Assembly (NCBI GenBank): GCA_033439255.1
Contig: CM065885.1
Span: 2,108,001 to 2,172,000 of the forward strand
DNA from: Hericium rajendrae
Taxonomy: Eukaryota; Basidiomycota; Agaricomycetes; Russulales; Hericiaceae
DNA: 64,000 nt
Reading direction: 5' to 3'
The position numbers were made by a program, and so were the translations under genes. Under the pieces are notes generated by a model. The model did not search any database. It had not been told where the DNA came from and saw only the letters and a program-made list of their open reading frames with translations. Every line of letters starts with the position of its first letter. The stretch's first letter is position 1. Below are positions 1 through 11,693 of the stretch, piece after piece.

Positions 1-2210
1 CGCGCGCCCGGCGTAGGCCCCTCGTCGCAGGGACCGAGGCGTCCCTTCGCGCTGTCCAACGGTCGCCAGGAGGTGAGAATGTCGATGGGGATGGCGCGTG
101 CCATCGTCTACTTGACGATGACGCCCTTGGCGCGGTATCGAGGCTGGCCGCCGGGGCGGAGGGACAACGGGTGTGATGCGGCGCCACGGTGGAATCAGCG
201 GGAAGATGCGCTCCGCGCTGTTTGCGCGGGAGTTACGAGACACGGCCAACGTGAGTCGCTGCGTCTTTGAGGATAGCAGTACCACTCACCATCCCCCCCA
301 CAACTCCTTTCCGTGTCTCCAATCCCCATCCCGCACCTCACGCAGCCTCGGCTTCAGCGTCCGTACGTATATGGCACGGCCAGCGCGCTGACGCAGATTT
401 GCGCAGCGCCGGCGAACGGTACGATGCCCGAAGAGCAGCCCGCTCGACGCAGGCGTCATCGTCAAGTTAAATATGCGCCGTGCATAGGCCCGTCGTCGCA
501 GCGACGGAAACGTCCCTTTTCGCAGCACCCAGCGGGTTACCACGAGGTGCGGAACGTTGTCATCTACTTGACGATGACGCCCTTGGCGCGATGAGAAGGC
601 CGGGCGCCGGGGCGGAGAAACAGGGGGCGGGATGCAGCGCTGGGGCGCAGTCGGCGGGAGCGAAAAGAAACGTTGCGAGTGGCGACGTCATGGACGGGCT
701 ATTCCACCACGCGCAAGGCGACACTGGGACGTCAAGGTGAGTTCCTATGCTCTCGAAAATGACAGTACCACTTACCATAGACCCTACAGAACCTTCGAGT
801 CCCCGTCGTACCCCGCAGATCACCTCCACCTCAGCGCTCGAACGCGCTACGCCTTCTTCGGGGATCCACCGACGTACGGGCGATCGGGCGGCGCTACGCC
901 GACCACAGGCGTCATCGTCAAGTTAGCCCGCGCCATATGACATGCCTGGAATGCCGGCGCAGACGGGACGGAGACGAGAGGACCGCGCGACCTCCATTCC
1001 GTGACGCTGAGCCATATCGACAGGGCAGGGGAGGCAGGGCGCGAGGTGACGGCGAATCGGGACGGACGACGAGCAAGCCCGCGTGACGCCGGTGTCGTCA
1101 TTAAGTCAGATGCGCCGGATGCAGGCCTGTCTCCTCTCGGCGACGGCGACGTCGCTTCCCAGCGTCCGGCGGGCGAGCAAAGTCGGCATGTGCGGGACGA
1201 AACCGAGAGGATCGCGGGACGGGCGACACATAACACCCGTCTGCCTGACGACGGGACTCTTCGCGAGGCAGCAGGGTGCAGGATGCAAGGCGATGGATTC
1301 CTGGCAGCGCGGACGGACCGACGACGAGCGAGTTAGCAAGATGCCGGCATCCTCGTCAAGTTACACTCACCGGACGCGAGCGTCTTGGTATCTCCAGCCC
1401 CGCCCGATCGCCATGCGTCCTCATGCGCCCTGTCGGCGTACTCGACGATGACGCCGTTGCGTCGTGCGGAATCACCTCTCGCCAGCGGATTCGTCTACTT
1501 GACGATGACGCCCTTGCGTCGCGGTCGCATTGTGAGGTTCTGAAGGCCGCGGGATCGATGACCGGGATGACAATCCACTCCGGGAGAGAAGGCGGATAGC
1601 TGTAGAATAATGGTAAGCAGGTGGCGATAAGCATCTGCGGCGCGACTCACCGGCGATGCAGGCACGTAGCAGCAGCGAAAACAATAGCCGCGTCGCGTCT
1701 ACTTGACGATGACGCCCTTGGGTCATGACGCAGGCATCGGGGACGGTGTGGGGAAAAGGGCCCGAGAGCAATCCAGGCGTGTCTTGTGACGGACAACGCA
1801 TCCGAGTCCTCCCCGCGCTGGATGTCCCGCGGGGTATAGCTAAAAATGAAAATGAAATGAGTTTGTAGCCTTTCGAAGGCAGCCGTAACACGTACCCGGC
1901 CTCCAGCTCCGCGCCTGAAAGCCGAACGCTGGCCCTCGCTCCATCCACGTTGGTGCCGATGGCGACCAGCGTCTGCACGCGGATTCGGGCGCCGCAGATT
2001 GACCAGAGGCGATAGTCTCGTCTACTTGACGATGACGCCCTCGGGTCGCCATCGCGTCGTGATGTTGTGGAATGCGCGGACTTGGGCAGCCGTACGAAAT
2101 GCTTGCTGCCGATGTCCGCAGAGACACGCTGACGAGCCCTTCGTCCGTCGAGCTGCGTGCTTGTGGGAGACTCCGCGAGACTACAAAAGTCGGGGAGGCG
2201 AAAACCTGCA
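1..2210. repeat. Degenerate tandem and interspersed repeat region
   Basis: No convincing gene is visible. Bases 10-140 recur with changes at 482-600, and 370-480 resemble 845-940, implying an ancestral unit of about 470 bp. A 23-base motif (TCTACTTGACGATGACGCC + CTTG) is scattered through the block. Forward copies start near 107, 563, 1439 (variant), 1494, 1698 and 2021. Reverse-complement copies lie near 452, 908, 1091 (decayed) and 1346. Short reading frames cross the block in all phases and look like by-products of high GC content. The repeat family is not recognised. Confidence 0.75.
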
Positions 2211-2229
2211 TTGGGTGACCTTGTGAGTC

Positions 2230-3520
2230 CTTCTCATTCTTGCCTCATCTCGCCGCAGACACTCACTTTGTGACGCAGAGCTCGCGCAGGGCTGCGCCCT
2301 GCGCTCGCAGGCGACGTCAGCGGAAGCCCGCTGACACAGACTCCGTAGGCTTGCTGTCCGAGCACGCTCGCCGCTCGGCGCGGGCCTCGGAACCTTGGAA
2401 ATTTAGCCGAGCATTCCTGCTTTTGGGGAACCTCGGTGAGCCCGAATTCGACTCGGCAAATTGCAAGTCGAAATGACGTACCAGTATGTGAAAGCCGCAG
2501 CGCACATGCTTCGAGGGGGCTTCGCCCCCTGTCAGCACAAGACAAGCATCGATCCGACGGAAGCTGTCGTTCTCTGATTGGATGCCGCTCGCCGCGGGGC
2601 GTCAAGTTCTGAGAAAGCGCAATGGAAGGCAGGTCAACTCGGTTAATTCTGACACAAAGCAGCTACAGATACATACCTCATGTGCCTCCGCGCGACGTGA
2701 GAGTGCGATGCGGTTTGCGAGGGATGTCGCCGGGCTGCGCCCAGCTCCAGCGCGATGTCAGCATCGACAAACGGTCGATGCTGACTTCGAGCTCGTTCTA
2801 TGGACGCGCTCGCCGCTGCCGCGGGGCACTGGATCCTGGAAAATCGGCACCTGGAAACAATCATTTCGAGGGCTTGGTGAGTTTGAATTTCACTTGGATG
2901 ATGAAGCAGCGAAGAACTTACGAAATAACTATACGCAGGTCGCAGAGCACATCTGGAACGCGATGGGTCTTGGTCCAGGCAGGAGGCGAAGGCCGTCGCC
3001 GGGCTGCGCCCAGCTCCAACGTGCGACGTCAGCATTGACGGTTTGTCGATGCTAACTTCTCCGTCTTGCTACGTACAGGCTCGCCGCTGCCGCAGGACAT
3101 TCGATCCCAGGAAAATGATGCCCGAATGAGCCTCTCTGTTGAGAGCATTGTCAGCTTAGCTAATAATCTCACAGTTCACAGCTCACCTGCTAAGTCCACG
3201 AGGCCGGAGAATAGCAGCAACACAGTAGACATCGACAATGCAAGGCGGGGAGCGGAGGCTATCGCTAGACGGCACCTGGCTTTAATGTGCGACGTCGGCA
3301 TCGGCAGTTTGTCGATGCTGACATCTCCGTCTTGCTGTGCGGGTGTGTTCGCCGCTGCCGCGGAACACTGGACCGGCAAAGCACCATCACGCAGGCTATC
3401 TGCGATGCGGCACACACTGTTGCTGGGCGGCCTCCCCACGTTTCGGCTCCTCCCACTCGCTCGCTCGCGCCTTCGATCCTGTCCCACGGATGTAAGTCTA
3501 TCCTGTTAAATCCCGCCTGA
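2230..3520. repeat. Hairpin-bearing degenerate repeat units
   Basis: Four related segments begin near 2288, 2733, 3000 and 3275. Each carries a short GC hairpin and/or a GTCAGCATCGAC-type inverted repeat, followed by a conserved CTCGCCGCTGCCGCGG-like stretch. Spacing between the last three is about 265-280 bp. There is no protein-coding signature. The repeated stem-loop suggests a decayed tandem satellite or a non-autonomous element family; the sequence alone does not decide. Confidence 0.6.
2757..2785. repeat. Perfect 12-bp inverted repeat (hairpin)
   Basis: GTCAGCATCGAC at 2757-2768 is followed by a 5-base loop and its exact reverse complement at 2774-2785. Imperfect versions of the same hairpin lie near 3025-3055 and 3292-3325, so it is a conserved part of the surrounding repeat unit. 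Confidence 0.8.
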
Positions 3521-4345
3521 CGAGAATACATACCAGGTAAATTATGTACCCGTTTACCCTCGCCTGGACTTTGTCAGCTATCCGCGCTGCGCTGGGTGAC
3601 GACGACAGCCCGTTGCTGTCCTGCGTTGGTGTCGCTGCGGCCGCATTGCAAGAGGCTGAAATCCTCGAACCCGGCCATCAACTCTATGGCCCAGAAAACG
3701 GATCAGCTGCAGGGTTCAAATCAGCAGGGTCATGGAAATAAAAGCAAGAACATACGACAATAAAGCGGAGACCACAGGTATGCGACTGGTAAGAGCGCAA
3801 CCCGTGGTGATCCACCACCATGTTTCCAACAGCGCACAGTGCCTGCCCGCTGATTGGCGACAGTTTTCTCGCCACTCGCTGCAGCGCCCGGTCCAATGGG
3901 ACCTAGAACACAAGCGCGAGCGGCTGGGGACTGCTGCGATCGGAGGCAGGTCGCAGACGTATGGCAAGTGACGAATGTGCTGTGCTGTCTGTGCCGTCGA
4001 CAGCAATAAATGAAGTATCCTGCGGCAAGGTGAGTACAAAAGCTGGAGACGGCAATCAGAAACGAACGACTTACGGTGCTAGCATTCAGACAAGCAAAAA
4101 TACCGGCGCAAGCAGCAAGGGGAAGGGGAAAAGGAGGGGACAGTCATACAAAGGCAAGCGGCCTTTATGCAGGGTGCGGGAACGGGCAAACGCCTTTCCT
4201 CCGTGGCCGGGCTGTCTCATCTCCCGGCGCTCCGTGAGTTTATCCTTGCACCTCTTACGTTCTGCGCGCAATACACCTCCCATCATACGGCAGCCTCACA
4301 GCATTTATAGCTTGCAATAATAATTATACCGGTCTGTCCATGTAT
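3521..4345. other. No supported gene
   Basis: Only short open frames without splice-consistent extension or recognisable domains are seen. The stretch lies between the hairpin repeats and the 3' end of the small gene on the minus strand. Confidence 0.5.
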
Positions 4346-5038
4346 CTAATATGTCTCCTCTTCGGAATCCTCCACCAATCTAGCAGACTTTGTGTACCGA
4401 ATCCGTTTCTGATGGCGTCCGGCCTCTCCCTTCTGCATGTAAGGCCGCAGCTCTCCTGCATCAATCCGCTGCAGTTTTGGTACGGATGGTTCCCCATTAG
4501 TGCTGCCCGACATTGGATATCGACCCCGCCGCTCAAGTACCTCAGCTTCCGAGAGTGGTCGGAAGTACGTGTGACCGAGCTCCCAAGCCTGGATGACACG
4601 CTCGAGAGGCTTCTGACGGAGGCTTTTCTGCTTGCTAAGATCCCCGAAAAGCACACCACCATCACCATCGGGCCCTGGCTCTGGCCATCCTTCAACATCA
4701 ACATGATACCGTTCAACCACTTCATCTCCGTAACGTGCCCAAGACATTTTTGCTTCCGGATCCCCGGTCACACGCACTGGAAAGGAATGGTGAGAATTCA
4801 AAGCAAATTTGACAGCAACCAGAGCAAGTCAATCTCGCACCCAAATCAGCCTGGATCAGTGCACGGAGCTTCCCGCGGAGCTTGTTTACCGGGCGTAGCC
4901 TGGGCTTTGCCGCTAAGAACCATTCCGATCTGTCAATTAGCCGATGATGCTGATGTGCGACGGACAGGATGACTTACGGTGGCATCTTTGCTTGGTCCGT
5001 TTGCGACCTTGAAGATCATTGGATGACTCTCGAAGCAT
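4346..5038 (-). CDS. Small two-exon protein of unknown function
   Basis: Function unknown. Proposed exons (minus strand) are 5038-4978 and 4776-4346, giving 163 aa. The intron starts GTAAGT and ends TTTCCAG and the phase is preserved, but at 201 nt it is longer than the 50-60 nt norm here. A TATTTAA element lies about 50 bases upstream of the chosen ATG. Residues near 30-55 read WARYGDEVVERY then EGWP, followed by a region with LERVIQAW, FRPLSEAE and a basic C terminus. I recall this WARY/EGWP layout from Agaricomycete hypothetical proteins, but that is memory and not a search. It could also be the 3' part of a longer gene whose upstream exons are lost. Confidence 0.5.
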
Positions 5039-6539
5039 ACTGACTGAATGCTCTGCCTGTTGTGTGCTGCTGCCTCTTAAATACTGCAAGGCTGATTTAA
5101 GATATTCTTCGAAACCACGACTCAGGTAAACTCAAATGTCTGTCACATTCACCGGCACACAACTCCGCTAAGTTGCTGATCATGATTTAACTGTCCGACA
5201 AACAAGTGATTCACACGATCATTTCCGCATCTGTTGCCTGGAGACACAACCGACTTTGAGTGCCGAAGGCAAGATAAAGTTCAGTTGCAGTTGTGGTAGA
5301 TGATCTCGGATAGTGCACTGTTATGGGGCATGTACGTGAGGGGCTCGTTTCATGACAAATCATCTCAGACAGATTATGCATGGCTGCAGGGTCAGGATTG
5401 TGCAGTGAGATTGTTCCGACGGGCAACCCACTAGCATCCAGATGGGCATAGCGGCAAGTATGTCTGCTCTCTCATGCGTACCTGATCCTGTTGGAAATAT
5501 GCTTGAGGTGATTCATGAGATGCCACTCGTCATGCCGTCGTGAGGGGGGGGGGAGTTCATTCGGTGAGATCTGGCCCGAAACAATCTCCGGGGAGAATGC
5601 AGATCAGGACGGATTGGGACAGAGGGTCTCTAAGTACGTGCTTCCCTCACGTTAGACTCTTCTCCGGCATCTTGGTATCGTTGCGAGCATGGCTCTGAGT
5701 GCAGCTGGACTGAATGACTGATCAGCGGAGAGATAACAGTTCGAGTCATGTTGTCATCAGGATTGTCACAGAATCAGGCACACATGCTCACCGTGGCAGT
5801 ATTGAAGTACAATGGTGTGGTCTGATGAGATGGGATGCAGGACTGGCAGAGATATCAATGAATCATGCATAGGTGCGAGTGGAACTCAAGGTCGAGTGTG
5901 AACATGTGCCGCTGCGGTGATCAGCAAGTCGAGCAACGCGCTACATACACGAACGGAAGTCCGTCAATCCATGTCGAACATTAAGCTCACTCGCAACAAA
6001 TCAAAAAATCAACTCAGTATCGTCAAATGTGCATCACAACAACTCTACTCGGTCTACAAGTAGAGTTGTACAAAATTGTTCTCAACTAGCTAGCTACGTT
6101 ATTGCTCAGTCACGATGCCGCTTGATTGTCTTCATGTTCTCGTCGATATGTTCTCAAACCCATTAGCCTGGTCGAGTGCATCAACAGGGATTCACTTGCC
6201 ATGCCCAGAGACGATGGAGAAGTCACAGGGAAGGCGCTCGTGGTTTCGAGCACAGCAGCAGTGCATGTACATGAAAACAGTGAGGTCCCAGAGCACACGA
6301 GACTTAGGGGATCGTGCCGGCCGCATTTGTGCGGGATTTGACATATGTACATCCTTCTCGCTATCTGCACCTTCTCGCGGTCCGTTTTTCCGCTGAGCCT
6401 AAACACTGGCACTAGCACCAGAGGCGGTACTCCTCGTGGTTCACCTCCCCGTCACATCAGCCATGCGCACCGCTACGTGAGGAAGGTCAGGACCCGGACT
6501 GTGAGACGGCCCAGATCACATTGCTGACGTGCTGAACGG
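5039..6539. other. No supported gene
   Basis: About 1.5 kb with lower GC than its surroundings and no long or spliced frame that I can support. It includes a poly-G run near 5545 and an AT-richer stretch around 6000-6080. Confidence 0.5.
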
Positions 6540-7010
6540 GCTTGAGAGAGGGAGTTTTGTACGGTCAACCCCCGTTGTCTGGCAGTTCATGCGGGGCATG
6601 GCACGGTCAACTCGAGGCAACGGAGACGGTGGTGTGACAAGCGCTGCGGCCGCGAGAGCAGACACAAATCTGCGAAATGGGCCCCGAGGTAGCGGTATCT
6701 GTTTCACCATCTTACAAGACCCACGGAATGGTATTCCCGCCCTCTCCGTGTCCGATGTGTTGTGCTTGTCACAGTGCCTTGGAAACAACAAGGGAAACGG
6801 GATCTTGTTTTACGAGAATGTCCCGCGACGCCGTCAGCATGAAGCAGAAGGGGAAATGGCGCGACGATCGCTGCAGCCGCGGGAGCAAGCATGAAACGAG
6901 GAGCGGGAGTCGACGTACCGAGGCCCGTTTCACTGTCCGTGCCAGGCCCGCACTCTAGTCTTCTCCGTGTCCGATCCGCTGTACTGGTCACAGTTTCTTG
7001 GAGACGGGAG
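6540..7010. repeat. Degenerate ~225-bp tandem repeat
   Basis: The segment around 6743-6785 (TCTCCGTGTCCGAT ... GTCACAGT) recurs at about 6964-7008. The segment near 6630-6662 recurs near 6857-6890. The period is therefore about 220-227 bp, with two diverged copies. No gene is supported; reading frames across the repeat differ between the copies. Confidence 0.55.
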
Positions 7011-7739
7011 GCGAGACGCGAGTTTGGATTTGCGAACGTCCCTTGGACCGACGAATCGCATGGAAGCAGGAACGGGGGAGTGGCGAACATGTACCGTGAA
7101 TGCGCGCCGTCTTTGTTCAAGCAGCCGAGTGAGTACGTACGTTCTTGCGCGCCGCGAGAATTTGACGCACTTACTGTGAGCCGATGATCCCCATCGCGTC
7201 CACTCCGCGTTCGGAAACTTGCGAGCATGCTCGTACCCAGTGCGTATAAAAGGGCGAGGGTGGGGGGGGGGTTCGTCTGTGTGTGGACGTGGGTCGGTGG
7301 GTACTTGGCGATGGTCAGGTCGAGTGAGCAGGCGGTGCGGTCTGGGATGGGAACGGGACGAGCGAGGGGTGCGACAGGTGGCAGCTCGTCGAAGAGCAGA
7401 GGGGTGCAGCTGGGAGGTGACAGCGTGGTGCGGAGATGGCAGGCGCAAGGCGCGCTGTTCAGCGCGCTGGGATAAGCCGCGTGTCGTTCCAACGGCGTTC
7501 TGGCGAGAGGCGGTGGGCGGTAAGTGGTAGAAACGGCGGCGGGCTTCCATCCGTGCTGTCTGCAGCGTGATTCGCGCACCGGTTGCGCACGCCGAAGGCC
7601 ATCATCGCGGGCATCGAGCGCGCAGAACGTAGCCTGCAAGACCACATTTGAAGGCGCACCTGCGTAGGCCGCCCAGTCGGAGCGGTGCTGCAGCGCCCGT
7701 TCTGCGTGTTCACAGGAGCCGAACGCTGGTCCGCGCACG

Positions 7740-9610
7740 TATTGATGTCGAGATCGCGGCGCAGGCGCTCGACTTCGACTTCGACCGTAGCAGCACAGGC
7801 GAGCATCCCGAGCAGAGTCGGAATGTCCAGGCATGCAGCAATTTCGTGCATCCAGGACTCCATGTAGCCGATTGCGAGCATGCAGCATGCAGCGCAGGCG
7901 CGGCTCGCCGTCGTGGTTGGAGCTGAGGGTGAAGCTCGGCGGTGCGGACGCAAACCGGTCACTCGCAGTCAGTAGACTTGAGCTTTGAACACACGGCGCA
8001 CCTGCATGAATGTGTCGTCACACACGAATAACAACACAGCCGGTGAGAACCCACTATCTCCAGCTGCTCGCCTGAGTTACTGACGCCGCGCACTGTCAGG
8101 TTCGAGAAACGAGAAACGAGACAGATGTCTCGACGCATTGCAGAGCCAAGAGCATTGGCGCAAGACGAGGAGCCCGACGTCTGCCTCGTAGTGAACGTCG
8201 AATGCGTATCATAGAGCCTGACCGCGACGTCGTGTCGTTTATCACCGATGCAGGTGGATGTCGATACGAAAGGCGCGTCGACTCGGACGGCGACTTCGAC
8301 TCGGGCGCGTCAACCACTGCTTCAAGCTTGAAGCCCCACAGTCTCACTCGTCAGGCTTCCAAATTCGAATACTAACACAATATTGTATTACCGGAATGCT
8401 ATGTACATGTTCATGTACTCTACAATATCTATGTATACTTGCATTTATTGTCCCTATTCCCGCCTTCGCTCCTTGCAAGGACCGCGTACTCACCGTATGC
8501 TATGTAAACACTGCGATAGCGGCAATGCGCCCGGCGTGTCCTCAGTGCGATCGCGTGAGCCCTGTGCTATTGAGTGGACCTCGAAAGAGAAGCCTGCGGT
8601 CAGCAACAACAGCATGCAACAGAGGATGGTAGACTCACTCGAGAATGTGGTCCCGCCAGCATCGAGAAAACGATCCCCGCAACTACGAGGAATCGACAAT
8701 GCAGCGCAGGCCCTCGACCTCGGCCGCAGCAGTATGTGCGAGCCTAGCAGAGTCACGATGTGCGGGAATGCGAAGACCCGGCACTTAAGGAATCCGCGTA
8801 TCCGAGCGTGAGCAGACAGCGCAGGCGCGGTTTGCGTCGTCGCCGTCGTGGTTGAAGGCGAGGATCAGCGGCGCGGACGAAAGCCGGTCGCCCGCAGTCA
8901 GTAGGTTTGAGCATCGAACACACGGCGCACCTGCGTGGATGTGCCGTCGCACACGAATAAAGACACAGCCGATGAGAACCCGCTATCTCCAGCTGCTCGC
9001 CCGAGTGAAGCCGTGCATCGTCAGATTCGAGAAACGAGGCGGTCATCCCCCCTGTCAGAGCCGAGAGCAAAGGCGCACGACGAAACGAGCTCGACATTGG
9101 CCTTGCAGGCATGCCAACATGTATCGCCGTTGCCGTAGAGGCCAACCTCGACGTCGTGTCGTTTGTCGTCAATGCAGATGGATGTCAATGTGAAAGGCGC
9201 GTCGACGGCGGCGCACGCTTCAGTTCGACTCGGGCGCGTCTAAGGCGCGTCAAGCACTGTATCGATCCTGAGGTCTGAGCAGCCTCGGTCTTCAAATTCG
9301 AACACCAATATTTTATCATTATGACACTATGTACATATTCGTGTGCTCTACAATATCTACGTACAAGTTGTATCTATTCTCTTTATTTCCGCCTTCGCTC
9401 CTTGTCAAGACCGCGTACTGGGAGAGCGGCAATGCGCCCGGCCTGTTCTCAGTGCTCTCGCGTGAGAGTGCGAGTTTCGTCACACGCAACGGGGGAAGCA
9501 ACGAGGTCATCGTCGACAAGCCTGCAGCAGAGGATGCCATACTCACTTCCTGCGCGCCGCGGATGGACGCGTATACCGGCATCGAGAAAAACGATCCCGG
9601 CAACTACAAG
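7740..9610. repeat. Two-copy ~930-bp direct tandem duplication
   Basis: Copy 1 (about 7740-8690) and copy 2 (about 8690-9610) share ordered blocks. Examples are 7957-8110 with 8886-9040 (CACACGGCGCACCTGC and CTATCTCCAGCTGCTCGCC), 8381-8480 with 9310-9410 (CTCTACAATATCTA and CGCCTTCGCTCCTTG), and 8622-8690 with 9530-9605 (GCATCGAGAAAA). Substitutions and indels are scattered throughout, so the duplication is not recent. Reading frames are not shared between copies, which argues against a protein gene. Bases 7010-7740 upstream hold no supported gene. Confidence 0.7.
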
Positions 9611-9779
9611 CCGCGCGCAGTGACCCCTGCCCACCGCGCGTTGCTGCGTATCGGTCTCCCGGCAGGGAATTTGAGGGAAAGCGCGCGAGCGGTCCAGCGT
9701 CGTCGCAGTCGTGCGCGGCGTATGGCTCTTTGTGGCATGGCTTAGCGTCCATCGCACCGTCCGCGCCCGCCCCGCCGCC

Positions 9780-11693
9780 CTACGCCCACGCCACCTCCGC
9801 ACGCTTCTTACACGCCTCGCACACCCGCCCGCGATGCGGCGTCCGGCTCCCCACCATCCAATCAAACCCGCCCCACGCCTCCGGGACGCCACTCCCAGCG
9901 TTGCTACTGCTCCCCGTGCTGCTCGCGCTGTCGACGTCGTCCGGGTATCGCACGCCGACGCGGTCGCCAAGCCCGCGCAGCAGATCGCGCACGAACGCAT
10001 AGTCCGGCATCTCGCCGAACTGCAGCTCGCGCGCGTATGCGTGCAGCACGCCGAACTCGCGCGGGAGGTTGTGCGTGAGCGTGCCCTGCGCGGCGATCTT
10101 CGCGTCGCGGATGATCTCCCACGTCGCGGCGACGGTCGGCGCCTTGAGCTTCCGCCAGGGCAGCGTGCCGCGCAGGAAGTAGATGAGCATGTACGACAGG
10201 GACTCGAGGTCGTCGCGCGGGGAGCACTCTGCGCGGAGACAAGTCGGTCAGTGTTATGTACGCGATAGCAATCGGATTTTGGGCGGTGTACGCACCGATG
10301 CCGAGGTGGGTGTTGAGGGATGCGAAGAGCGACGTGCCGACGCCGTGGCGCGTGTCCTGGTGGTACGGGATGTGCACGCCGGTGCGCGCGTCGCGGTACT
10401 TCTTGGCGAGGCCAAAGTCAATGACGTTGACGAGGTGGGCGGCGCGGCTGGTGCCCATGACGAAGTTGGCGGGCTTGATGTCGCGGTGGACGAGGTCGTG
10501 TGTGTGTATGAACTCGAGACGGGAGATCTGCGCAAAGGCCAAGTCAGCCTCGAAATTGAAATGGACATCCTGGTGAGTTTCCAGCTAATCACAGCCATTT
10601 ACAAATCGAAAGGCCTTCCCGAGCAAAAAGTAGACATCTTTTCGAATCGGAAAAGATCGGAAATCGCTTGCAACTGTCACGCCGTGTCCCTGCTGCCGTG
10701 CTGCCGTCACCACCGAGTGTGAGCTAGAATCAAGCTTAACCCATACTATTGGACATCCGACGGACGATCCACTTCTACCACAAGCGGCCTATCGGTTTGT
10801 AAAGGCCGTTTACAAATCCATAGGCCTTTTTTGGCAGAAGTTGATAGATATGGCAGCTTTAACGGCTTAGTTCTGCCTCGCACCCAGCGGCGAACCGGTA
10901 GCAACGGCAGCATGGCAGGAGGGGCGGGGTATGATCTGGCGCGGTCATAAGCGGTTTCCGACCTTCGCCGACTCATACCACTTGGGGCATCAATGAATTC
11001 TGGCCTGGCTGATATGCACTCAATGCAGGTTTGTGTCGACAAATTTCAGCCAACGCTTTGTTCGGAGACAAAGAGATGGCTGGAATTAGTTGGCACAAAC
11101 CCACTTCAGCGACAGCCAAGCCGAAAATGGCTGATGCCTCAGGTGAACACAACGTCTATATATCTTACGATCTCGGGAAGGCCTATTGATTTGTAAACGG
11201 CTGAAACAGCTGTAGCTGTCATGACGGTGTCATGACGCGCCAGACAGACGCCCGAATGCGCCAGGAACGGAGGGTAGGAAAATAGACGCACCAACTGGTC
11301 CGCGAGGAGCAGGACAGTCTTGAGCGAGAAGTGGCGGTTGCACATCTTGAAGAGGTCCTCGAGCGAGGGCCCGAGGAGGTCGATGACCATGACGTTGTAG
11401 TCGCCCTGCCTGCCGGACCAGATGATCCAGGGCACGCCGGGGCCGCCCATGAGCGACCTGTAGATCTTGGACTCCTGTCTGAGGGGACTGTAGACATCCT
11501 TGGTGATGACGGGCTCGACCTTGATGGCGACTTCCTTGCCCGCGACGGTGTGCACGCCGTAGAAGACGGTGCCTGTGGCGAGAAAAGGTCAGCGTTGGCA
11601 TCACGAGGGCGATGACGGGGGCAGCGACGCACCGCATCCGCCAATGGCGAGCTTCTCCTCGAGTCGATATTTACCACCGAAGGTAAAGTCCAT
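9780..11693 (-). CDS. Casein kinase 1 family serine/threonine kinase (divergent)
   Basis: Four exons on the minus strand (11693-11633, 11572-11292, 10527-10296, 10228-9780) join in phase to 340 aa. Order of motifs: glycine-rich loop GGCGTVFYG; the ATP-anchoring lysine in VAIKVEP; HRDIKPANF catalytic loop; DFGLAKKYRD; and the CK1-typical SLNTHLGI / SPRDDLESLSYMLIYFLRG / LPW block. A CK1 normally phosphorylates acidic or primed Ser/Thr sites in regulation of trafficking, ribosome maturation and division. Oddities are a loop GGCG where CK1 usually has GxGSFG, and GTSLFAS where family members have GTARYAS. The C terminus is short with a CEACKK pair. Introns 1 and 3 are about 60-67 nt, but intron 2 is 764 nt because it contains inserted repeat elements. 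An active kinase is likely, since Lys, HRD and DFG are all present. Confidence 0.9.
10594..10807. mobile_element. MITE-like element 1 in the CK1 intron
   Basis: The left end at 10594-10615 (GCCATTTACAAATC + GAAAGGCC) and the right end at 10786-10807 are imperfect inverted copies of one terminal sequence. The element is about 214 bp with no coding capacity. It sits head to tail against a second element and shares the GGCC at 10804-10807. No clear target-site duplication was found, so exact ends are provisional. Confidence 0.6.
10804..11201. mobile_element. MITE-like element 2 in the CK1 intron
   Basis: The left end near 10804-10826 (GGCCGTTTACAAATCC + ATAGGCC) matches the reverse complement of the right end at 11180-11201 (GGCCTATTGATTTGTAAACGGC is its 22-base form, with two mismatches). 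The element is about 400 bp and non-coding. Both elements together account for most of the 764-nt intron; the flanking splice sites are intact. Confidence 0.6.

Noticed and set aside
107-2043. CRISPR-like array from regularly recurring 23-mer
   Set aside because: Copies occur on both strands with unequal spacing and no cas genes, in a eukaryotic genome; it is an interspersed repeat.
6704-7888. Long minus-strand open frame of 394 codons
   Set aside because: It crosses a degenerate tandem repeat, has a low-complexity Arg/Pro/Thr-rich composition and no domain; copies of the repeat do not share the frame.
9904-10542. Second long frame across the CK1 gene
   Set aside because: Out-of-frame shadow of the kinase exons; the spliced kinase explains the region.
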